Source: Desulfurococcales archaeon
GTDB lineage: Archaea > Thermoproteota > Thermoprotei_A > Sulfolobales > Desulfurococcaceae
DNA: 6,001 nucleotides
NCBI GenBank assembly: GCA_026985375.1
Contig: JALSQP010000163.1
Location: 1-6,001 of the forward strand
Direction of reading: 5' to 3'
Shown here one piece after another: positions 1-4,147 of the stretch. The notes beneath the pieces were generated by a model that was not told the DNA's origin, searched no databases, and saw only the letters and a program-made list of their open reading frames with translations. Position numbers and translations under genes: made by a program. How positions within the stretch are numbered: position 1 is the first letter of the stretch; each line of letters begins with the position of its first letter.

Positions 1-330
1 GATCAACTTCTTGGTACTGGGATCTATTGTTGCGAAATTGGCTCTAAAAGCTATTTCATAGCCCTCCTTAATGGTCATTCCTGCACCGATGGCTTCGATG
101 GGTCCTCTCCCGGTATAGACTTCATGTGGATTATATCCTATTATTGATATAACTGCCTCATCGCTTTCGGGCGCGATCCCTTTCTCAACAGTATACATGG
201 CTCCACAAACACCGTCCCTAGCGATCCTGTCAAGACCCGGCTTATAGGCCTTCTCAAGAGTCGTCACAGGATCAGATAATCTATCAGCCATACCATCCAG
301 AACCAGATAAAGAAGCCTATTAGCTACCAT
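1..330 (-). CDS. apgM: Archaeal 2,3-bisphosphoglycerate-independent phosphoglycerate mutase, N-terminal part
   Basis: Interconverts 3- and 2-phosphoglycerate in glycolysis/gluconeogenesis in the cytoplasm; a metalloenzyme of the alkaline phosphatase superfamily. Only the first 110 codons are present and the reading frame stays open to the left edge, so about three quarters of a roughly 400-residue protein is missing. Visible landmarks are the metal-binding Asp in YLVLDGMADR (D12), the PESDEA segment with the presumed phospho-acceptor Ser56 followed by D57, and the family signature GYNPHEVYTGRGPIEAIGAG at about 65-84, then RANFAT near 96-101. The ATG at 330 is chosen because a GGTGAT ribosome binding site (340-335) sits five bases upstream and an in-frame TGA closes the frame just before it. 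It is divergent from the small-gene cluster starting at 606. Family assignment is secure; nothing unusual is seen in the visible part. Confidence 0.95.
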   Translation of the reverse strand, partial: MVANRLLYLVLDGMADRLSDPVTTLEKAYKPGLDRIARDGVCGAMYTVEKGIAPESDEAVISIIGYNPHEVYTGRGPIEAIGAGMTIKEGYEIAFRANFATIDPSTKKLI

Positions 331-334
331 TACC

Positions 335-404
335 CATCACCAAATTGATCATTTTCATTGACAATGCTATATAGTGAGAAGGTAATAACATTAATTCTTT
401 AAAG
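335..404 (-). promoter_or_regulatory. Putative promoter and ribosome binding site of apgM
   Basis: On the minus strand a TTTAAA core (403-398) inside CTTTAAAG resembles an archaeal TATA box. A start about 25 bases downstream would give a leader of roughly 40 nt that contains the GGTGAT ribosome binding site at 340-335. The rest of the 331-605 divergent intergenic region is A+T-rich; apart from the sites listed separately I see no gene in it. The TATA call is by eye only. Confidence 0.4.
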
Positions 405-540
405 TTGCTTAGCTTGTTTCTGGTAGTGAGTTCTCTCATATGAAGCTACACGTATAATTTTGCTTTATGTTGTGCGGATTTCGCGCCTTCTTATAAAATT
501 AACATCTCCTATCAATTATTGTCTTACTGAGTATTTTAAT

Positions 541-564
541 AATTTTGTGCGTTTGCGCAAAATT
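541..564. repeat. 10-bp inverted repeat at the promoter of the small-gene cluster
   Basis: AATTTTGTGC and GCGCAAAATT are reverse complements except for one position (a T-G wobble), separated by the four bases GTTT. The right arm overlaps the A+T-rich element that best fits a TATA box for the gene at 606. An inverted repeat in this position is typical of an operator where a repressor would block TBP/TFB binding, but no specific regulator can be assigned. Confidence 0.4.
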
Positions 565-601
565 TAATAGTGTGCTATAGCTCAAAATACTTATGGGTGA
601 T
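559..601 (+). promoter_or_regulatory. Putative promoter and ribosome binding site of the 606 gene
   Basis: AAATTTAATA at about 559-568 is the best TATA-like element. A transcription start near 590 would leave a short leader carrying GGTGAT (596-601), four bases before the ATG at 606. The same GGTGAT ribosome binding site precedes apgM, which supports a shared anti-Shine-Dalgarno. The ribosome binding site is convincing; the TATA box is tentative. Confidence 0.45.
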
Positions 602-605
602 AGAA

Positions 606-860
606 ATGGCCTGGTTCCCTGGTTATGGTTGGAGAGGAGGCTGGGGCTGGAGAAGAAGCTGGAGAGGCCCATGGCCTGGTAATGGGCCATTCAGCTACCT
701 ACCGCCGTGGCAGAGACCTGGATGGCTATTCGGAAGAGGAGCATGCTGGTGGCTGCTTGGTGGCCCATGGGGATACTGGGCTAGGACTTGGTATTCCTAT
801 CCAGTACCCTATCCATACGTCCCTCCAGCTTACTACCCATACTATCCATGGGGATGGTGA
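606..860 (+). CDS. Small Trp/Gly/Pro/Tyr-rich protein, DUF5320-like, function unknown
   Basis: An 84-residue protein of extreme composition: by my count 15 Trp, 15 Gly, 15 Pro and 11 Tyr. The N-terminal third is a basic Gly/Trp/Arg region (GWRGGWGWRRSWRGPWPG). The middle has a conserved-looking block, PFSYLPPWQRPGWLFGRGAC at 29-48, with the single cysteine at 47. The C-terminal third is a Tyr/Pro tail ending PYYPWGW. No signal peptide or clear membrane helix is visible, and there is no enzyme motif. The ATG at 606 is preferred over the upstream in-frame ATG at 570 because GGTGAT lies four bases before it. The stop codon lies inside the ribosome binding site of the next gene, so the two are translationally linked. 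From memory it resembles small archaeal proteins grouped with DUF5320, sometimes found near metal-cofactor ATPases; that assignment needs a profile search. Function is unknown. Confidence 0.75.
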   Translation: MAWFPGYGWRGGWGWRRSWRGPWPGNGPFSYLPPWQRPGWLFGRGACWWLLGGPWGYWARTWYSYPVPYPYVPPAYYPYYPWGW

Positions 861-868
861 CAAGTACA

Positions 869-1069
869 ATGTACTGGTGGTATTACCCACCAGTATACAC
901 GCCGTACTACATGTATGATCCTATGGCCATGATGGCATACATGATGCAGTGGATGACCATACCATATTATTATGCACTGTACATGGAGATGTTTAGGGCA
1001 ACTCTGGATGCATGGAGAAAAGCCATAGAGGCAATATCGACTAGTATATCACAGACGACAAAACAGTAA
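869..1069 (+). CDS. Small Tyr/Met-rich protein, function unknown
   Basis: A 66-residue protein whose first 43 residues contain all 10 methionines and all 12 tyrosines, including YDPMAMMAYMMQWMTIP (16-32). This may be an aromatic/Met-rich hydrophobic helix that could bind a soft metal or lie at a membrane. The last 23 residues are a more ordinary polar, Ser/Thr/Lys-rich tail with a short amphipathic helix (TLDAWRKAIEAI). The start is ATG 869, because GGTGA (856-860) sits eight bases upstream; that GGTGA contains the TGA stop of the preceding gene, so co-translation is likely. An in-frame ATG at 854 also exists but has no ribosome binding site. It starts MYWWYYPP, similar in flavour to the protein at 1216 (MSWWYRF). 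No recognised domain; role unknown, probably a partner of its two neighbours. Confidence 0.7.
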   Translation: MYWWYYPPVYTPYYMYDPMAMMAYMMQWMTIPYYYALYMEMFRATLDAWRKAIEAISTSISQTTKQ

Positions 1070-1131
1070 TACTCCGCCATAAACAACTCGTTGCCAGGGT
1101 CTAGACGAAAGATCTAGTCATTAAATAGTTC

Positions 1132-1137
1132 TTTTTT
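1132..1137 (+). terminator. Possible oligo-T terminator after the two-gene unit
   Basis: A run of six T follows the 869-1069 gene at a distance of about 60 bases. Archaeal RNA polymerase can terminate at such U-rich tracts without a strong hairpin. A weak CTAGA/TCTAG stem lies just upstream (about 1101-1117). If active, the next gene at 1216 is transcribed from its own promoter. Confidence 0.35.
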
Positions 1138-1154
1138 ACCAAGTAGACGTAACA

Positions 1155-1164
1155 TAATATATGT
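1155..1164 (+). promoter_or_regulatory. Putative TATA box for the 1216 gene
   Basis: TAATATATGT is a good TATA-like element. It would place a start near 1185-1190 and a leader of about 30 nt bearing the strong GGAGG sequences at 1201-1210. Assigned by position and composition only. Confidence 0.4.
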
Positions 1165-1200
1165 ATTAATGAGGACCTACATGATCGGATATTAAAACAA

Positions 1201-1227
1201 GGAGGGAGGTCCACCTTGTCTTGGTGG
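1201..1227 (+). promoter_or_regulatory. Strong ribosome binding site and start-codon hairpin selecting a TTG start
   Basis: GGAGGGAGGT (1201-1210) contains two overlapping strong Shine-Dalgarno sequences, and the second lies five bases before TTG 1216. This makes the TTG far more likely than the in-frame ATG at 1237, which has none. CCACC (1211-1215) and GGTGG (1223-1227) are perfectly complementary and hold the TTG in a seven-base loop. A further six-base complement of AGGTCC (1207-1212) occurs at 1173-1178. Whether either structure forms at growth temperature is unknown. Confidence 0.5.
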
Positions 1228-1548
1228 TATAGGTTTATGAGGAGAATGTATTATTGGTTGCCGCCACCCTACCCCATTTATCCAGTGTCATCACCTGTTC
1301 CTTACCAGCCATACACTAGCCAGTCTGGACAGCCAAGCGGGCAGGCACAGATGCAGCAACCAGTAGCTCCACCTTATATGCCGCCATATTTCCCCCCGCC
1401 ACCATATCCGCTTCGTCCAGAAGACGAGCTAGCAATGCTCGAGGACTATAAAAAGATCCTCGAGGAAGATCTCAGAGAAATACAGGAAGAACTCAAGAGT
1501 GTAGAGGAAAGGATCAAAGAGCTTAAGAGAATGCTTGGCCAGGAATAA
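1216..1548 (+). CDS. Aromatic/proline-rich protein with C-terminal coiled coil, DUF5320-like
   Basis: A 110-residue protein in three parts. Residues 1-35 are aromatic and basic (MSWWYRFMRRMYYWLPPPYP). Residues 36-68 are a Gln/Pro/Tyr-rich low-complexity linker with PPYMPPYFPPPPYP. Residues 69-108 are a charged helix with a clean a/d heptad pattern (L82, L86, I89, L93, V96, I100, L103, L107), predicting a coiled coil and therefore oligomerisation. A disordered Gly/Pro/aromatic head plus an acidic/basic coiled-coil tail is the layout I recall for DUF5320 proteins. The TTG start is chosen because of the strong GGAGGT five bases upstream. It lies between the two smaller aromatic-rich genes and moeA on the same strand and may form a complex with the former. 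No catalytic motif is visible and its function is unknown. Confidence 0.8.
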   Translation: MSWWYRFMRRMYYWLPPPYPIYPVSSPVPYQPYTSQSGQPSGQAQMQQPVAPPYMPPYFPPPPYPLRPEDELAMLEDYKKILEEDLREIQEELKSVEERIKELKRMLGQE

Positions 1549-1568
1549 TGCTACTTAGATTAGAAATA

Positions 1569-1573
1569 TTTTT
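1569..1573 (+). terminator. Possible oligo-T terminator
   Basis: Five T residues within ATATTTTTC lie about 20 bases after the coiled-coil gene, followed by a further TTCTTTTC about 17 bases on. This suggests a termination zone between the small genes and moeA. There is no strong hairpin; the call rests on composition and position. Confidence 0.3.
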
Positions 1574-1592
1574 CAATGCTTTGTCAATTCTT

Positions 1593-1602
1593 TTCGATCG
1601 AA
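1593..1602. promoter_or_regulatory. Perfect 10-bp palindrome upstream of moeA, possible operator
   Basis: TTCGATCGAA is a perfect palindrome 57 bases before the preferred moeA start, in otherwise asymmetric A+T-rich DNA. A 5-bp inverted repeat GAGGA/TCCTC (1608-1612 and 1623-1627) follows. Palindromes here could bind a dimeric regulator such as the Tfx-family protein encoded downstream, but no such binding is shown by the sequence. Confidence 0.3.
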
Positions 1603-1659
1603 TAAATGAGGAGAACATAACTTCCTCCAATATTTTCCTATACACCGGTGCGAAGAAGA

Positions 1660-2913
1660 ATGTATTCCATCTATGAGAAATTATATAAGTATGTTGACCC
1701 CTTTGAAGCCGTGTCATTGCTCATAGACGGGTTCGAGAGAAGAGTAGTAAGGTTAAGACCAGAGAAGAGCGTAGGCTATATCCTCGCTGAACCAGTCTAT
1801 GCAGAGATAGATAGGCCCTATGCTAATCTATCTCATGTGGATGGTTGGGCTGTTAGATCAATAGATACGGTAGGTGCTTCTTCGGAGAGACCTGTCAAGC
1901 TTAAGGTGAGAGACGATGTGGATTCCCGAAGGGCAGACCAGGCAGAGCTCCGGCCAGGCGAGACGATTTTCGTTGAGACAGGATTCCCCATACCCATTAA
2001 TGCTGATGCAGTCATACAGGTCGAGTCAGCCCGTAGAATCGGAAACAATGTCTACATCTACGCACCGGTAACCCGAGGATACAATGTTTTTCCCCGATCC
2101 AGTGATTTCAGGAAAGGAGAAAAACTACTCGATAAAGGTACGAGGATCACTAGCTATGCCGTGAAATTATTAATGGATGCTGGTGTTTGGAGGATAAAGG
2201 TCTACGATAAACCTAAAATAGCTGTCTATAGCACGGGTGTCGAGCTCAAAGAAGAGCCGGCCATGCCCAGCCAATCTTACATACCTGACTCCTCAAGATT
2301 ATTCATAAATCATGTGATCAAGGAGCTCAGAGGGGAAATAATCGATACGGCCAATATACCTGATTCTCATGAATCAATAGCTAGAGTAATAGAGGAGATC
2401 ATAGATGATGTTGACCTTGTAGTAACAATAGGAGGAGTATCCATGGGTCCACGCGATATGACGTGGACAGGGATAAAGAATAGGATAAAGTACAACAGGG
2501 TCTTTAGAGGAGTAAAAATGCATCCGGGAAGATCAACAAGCGGTTTCAGGACAAGCACTGCATCAATACTTAATCTTCCGGGACTGCCTCAGTCAACCAT
2601 AGCAGCGGCATTATTAGTACTAGCCCCAGTCGTACGTTATATGTCCGGGGCCGACCCGAACATAGATAAGCCAACACTGTACGTGAAGCTTGCCAAAGAT
2701 TATCGGAGCGACAAATACTTGGGATTTTACAGGATAAGATACGTGGAGATCATGGGTGGAGAAGCAGTCGTATGGGAGGATAACCCATCCTATAACGTCT
2801 TTACGCCACTAAGAACTAGCGGCATAACAACAATACCCCCCGGTAAGAAGCCATTGAAGGGAGAAATGATACCAGTGTATAGACCAAGGATGATCTATCC
2901 AGAGCCGAGCTAA
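1660..2913 (+). CDS. moeA: MoeA-family molybdopterin molybdenumtransferase, divergent
   Basis: MoeA uses MoO4 (or WO4) to insert metal into adenylated molybdopterin, the last common step of Mo/W cofactor synthesis. This 417-residue protein has the family core in order: SHVDGWAVR (57-65; D61 matches E. coli D59), ETGFPIP (106-112; T107 matches T100), SSDFRKG with D149 (E. coli D142), STGVEL (191-196; E195 matches E188) and GGVSMGPRD (258-266; D266 matches D259), then a C-terminal beta domain (about 338-408). Two loops are unusual: the typical KPGKP is HPGRS at 288-292, and GLPGNPVS is replaced by NLPGLPQS (305-312). These suggest a specialised paralogue. ATG 1660 is preferred: GGTG lies nine bases upstream, and a weak TATA-like ATATTTT near -27 would also fit a leaderless start. 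An in-frame GTG at 1648 would add four residues. It is 63 bp upstream of the Tfx-family gene. Confidence 0.9.
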   Translation: MYSIYEKLYKYVDPFEAVSLLIDGFERRVVRLRPEKSVGYILAEPVYAEIDRPYANLSHVDGWAVRSIDTVGASSERPVKLKVRDDVDSRRADQAELRPGETIFVETGFPIPINADAVIQVESARRIGNNVYIYAPVTRGYNVFPRSSDFRKGEKLLDKGTRITSYAVKLLMDAGVWRIKVYDKPKIAVYSTGVELKEEPAMPSQSYIPDSSRLFINHVIKELRGEIIDTANIPDSHESIARVIEEIIDDVDLVVTIGGVSMGPRDMTWTGIKNRIKYNRVFRGVKMHPGRSTSGFRTSTASILNLPGLPQSTIAAALLVLAPVVRYMSGADPNIDKPTLYVKLAKDYRSDKYLGFYRIRYVEIMGGEAVVWEDNPSYNVFTPLRTSGITTIPPGKKPLKGEMIPVYRPRMIYPEPS

Positions 2914-2947
2914 ACCTTAAAGTTAATTAAGTCCCTAAACACAATTG

Positions 2948-2988
2948 TTTATCAAAGTAAATTATCCCTGATAGATTATGGAGGAGGA
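2948..2988 (+). promoter_or_regulatory. Start region of the Tfx gene: possible leaderless promoter and internal ribosome binding site
   Basis: No Shine-Dalgarno precedes ATG 2978, while TTTATC (2949-2954) lies at about the distance expected for a leaderless transcript. The ATG itself runs into GGAGGAGG (2980-2987), a strong ribosome binding site five bases before an in-frame TTG at 2993. The neighbour at 1216 uses exactly such a GGAGG-plus-TTG start, so two starts five codons apart are possible. Confidence 0.35.
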
Positions 2989-3466
2989 CAATTTGAAGCT
3001 AGGGTTTTTCACTGAGCGGCAGATAAAAATCCTATATCTTCGAAACAAGGGACTTTTACTAAGAGATGTCGCGGAGATCATGAAGACGAGCTACCAGAAC
3101 ATATCATTGATCGAGAAGCGCGTGTATAGGAATGTTAAGCTAGCCAAGGACACGATCCTCATATATAGGATCGTGACATCGCCTGTAAAGATATTGCTTC
3201 CAGCGGGATCTCATTTGGCGGAGATTCCGAGAAAGGTCATACTAGGGTGCGATAAGAAGGGAGTGAAGCTTAAAGCGGATTTCACACTCATTTATAAGCT
3301 TATAAGATTTAGGACATCCGAAAACATAAGGGGCCAATACATAATCAAGCCCATACTCCTTCTAGTGGATCTCCAAGGTCAGCCACACGTCTATGATTAT
3401 GAGAATGTAGAACCCTTCATTAGGGAGGTAGAGAGGATCATAGGAGAAAAGCTAATAGAGCAATAA
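2978..3466 (+). CDS. tfx: Tfx-family DNA-binding transcriptional regulator
   Basis: A 162-residue protein matching the archaeal Tfx family. Residues 10-52 form a sigma-70 region 4/LuxR-like helix-turn-helix: FFTERQIKILYLRNKG, then LLLRDVAEIMKTSYQNISLI (26-45) with the recognition helix about 38-47, and the family signature ISLIEKRVYRNVKLAKDT. Residues 60-160 form the Tfx C-terminal domain (SPVKILLPAGSHLAEIP at 68-84, then a beta-rich stretch). In Methanothermobacter, Tfx binds DNA downstream of the promoter of the molybdenum formylmethanofuran dehydrogenase operon, so its position 64 bases after moeA on the same strand is suggestive of Mo/W-responsive control. Direct ligand binding is not evident from sequence. 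The ATG start is given; a TTG at 2993 with a strong ribosome binding site is an alternative that would remove five residues. Family assignment is confident; the regulated genes are inferred. Confidence 0.9.
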   Translation: MEEDNLKLGFFTERQIKILYLRNKGLLLRDVAEIMKTSYQNISLIEKRVYRNVKLAKDTILIYRIVTSPVKILLPAGSHLAEIPRKVILGCDKKGVKLKADFTLIYKLIRFRTSENIRGQYIIKPILLLVDLQGQPHVYDYENVEPFIREVERIIGEKLIEQ

Positions 3467-3469
3467 AGT

Positions 3470-3540
3470 ACGTCGGCCTCCGGCTTCTCCACATCCCCGG
3501 CTAAGGTTCAGAGACTCTCTTTTCCCCACCCACGATGAAG
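3470..3540. other. G+C-rich intergenic island between convergent genes, possible ncRNA or IS end
   Basis: The segment from about 3471 to 3505 is roughly two thirds G+C, well above the surrounding A+T-rich DNA, and has no credible ORF. In A+T-biased hyperthermophiles such islands often mark structured RNAs. On the minus strand it reads CCGGGGATGTGGAGAAGCCG followed by GAGGCC, which reminds me of the 3' ends of archaeal IS200/IS605 tnpB genes (the omega-RNA region). I found only short stems (for example GCC-TCC-GGC), so a folded RNA is not demonstrated. CTCTCTTTTCC at 3516-3526 may serve as a terminator for the Tfx gene. Confidence 0.3.
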
Positions 3541-3584
3541 TATTTATCTTGGCAGGAAAATAATGTTGACGGGACAAATAAGAA

Positions 3585-3902
3585 CTATTTGTTACGCCTA
3601 GTATTATGGGTCTTCATAGCCTCGATTACTGCTTTGTATGGCTGGGGAGCCGAGCCTGTACACTCCCCGGTTGACAGGCTTGAGTCGATGCAGACCCTTA
3701 TCAAACCCTTTTTAATCAGCATCGAAACTATATCCTCGATCTCTGGGCAATACATCCCTGTATAGGTGAGCCTCCAGTCACAATCCTTGAAACAAGAAGT
3801 TAAACCATACTTAAAGGTATAAAGGTAAATAAGGTTATGGAGAGTTATCCTCGAAGGGTTATAGATCTCTATAAGTTCCAATATTATCCTTGTCTTCAAC
3901 AT
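3585..3902 (-). CDS. Small winged-helix-like protein with Panacea/YwgA-type signature
   Basis: A 105-residue protein. Residues 5-70 follow the pattern of archaeal Panacea (DUF4065)/YwgA-like proteins: helical RIILELIEIY, a second helix LHNLIYLYTFKYGL, then YTGMYCPEIEDIVSMLIKKG (48-67) followed by LIRV, which corresponds to the family's Y-x-G-P-Y-S-x-E-L ... L-x-x-x-G-L-I motif. Five cysteines (37, 41, 52, 71, 81) are notable for so small a protein and might bind a metal or form disulfides. The C-terminal 30 residues are not recognisable. ATG 3902 has a G-rich GGCGGGG stretch five bases upstream and a TATA-like element further up. It converges on the Tfx gene. The overlapping plus-strand frame at 3535-3765 lacks any recognisable motif and is judged spurious. 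A regulatory or toxin-antitoxin-type role is possible but unproven. Confidence 0.6.
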   Translation of the reverse strand: MLKTRIILELIEIYNPSRITLHNLIYLYTFKYGLTSCFKDCDWRLTYTGMYCPEIEDIVSMLIKKGLIRVCIDSSLSTGECTGSAPQPYKAVIEAMKTHNTRRNK

Positions 3903-3934
3903 CTATTCCCCGCCCACATATAGGAGAGCTTAGT

Positions 3935-3944
3935 CTTAAAAAGA
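3935..3944 (-). promoter_or_regulatory. Putative TATA box for the 3902 gene
   Basis: On the minus strand TCTTTTTAAG is a TATA-like element about 33-42 bases before the ATG. It would yield a leader of about 15-18 nt containing the GGCGGGG stretch. Assigned by eye. Confidence 0.35.
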
Positions 3945-4141
3945 AGAACTAGTAAAAATACCTTCCATAACTCGGAAACAAGAAGATATGGATGAAACAA
4001 CAATTGTCGACAGTGGCTATATACAACATATTATATACAACTATACAGAGCGCATTGTTTTCCGAACAATTTATTCATATCTCAATTGTATAGCAATATA
4101 TGTATCAAATAGATAGAATAATAAAAACATATTATATTGTG
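3945..4141. other. A+T-rich intergenic stretch with short repeats, no clear gene
   Basis: About 200 bases of very A+T-rich DNA downstream (in minus-strand sense) of the tnpB remnant. TATATACAAC occurs twice (4018-4027 and 4032-4041), and its last nine bases recur at 4437-4445 at the other border of the remnant. ATTGTT/AACAAT (4054-4059 and 4065-4070) can form a six-bp hairpin. A 42-codon ATG frame at 3988-4116 has no ribosome binding site or recognisable content and is not called as a gene. This may be residual insertion-sequence DNA. Confidence 0.4.
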
Positions 4142-4147
4142 CTATAT
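4089..4147 (-). repeat. Imperfect inverted repeat at the 3' end of the tnpB remnant
   Basis: TATAGCAATATA (4089-4100) pairs with TATATTGTGCTATA (4134-4147) apart from a two-base bulge, with a 33-base loop. The right arm overlaps the stop codon of the tnpB remnant. It could be a leftover of an insertion-sequence end or of an omega-RNA, but A+T-rich DNA readily gives such repeats by chance. Confidence 0.25.

Noticed and set aside
499..690. 63-codon minus-strand frame over the start of the Trp-rich gene
   Set aside because: It overlaps the promoter and start of a gene with a clear ribosome binding site, and has no recognisable content or initiation signal.
788..868. N-terminal extension of the Tyr/Met-rich protein
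   Set aside because: It would overlap the preceding gene by 73 bases and has no ribosome binding site, while ATG 869 has a well-placed GGTGA.
625..918. 97-codon plus-strand frame overlapping the two small aromatic genes
   Set aside because: It is a shifted reading of G-rich codons of the Trp-rich gene and has no ribosome binding site; the in-register pair 606-860 and 869-1069 with GGTGA sites explains the region better.
3535..3765. 76-codon plus-strand frame with a hydrophobic stretch
   Set aside because: It overlaps the minus-strand gene that carries a recognisable family motif; no ribosome binding site precedes it.
3988..4116. 42-codon plus-strand frame in A+T-rich DNA
   Set aside because: No ribosome binding site, no recognisable content, and such length is expected by chance.
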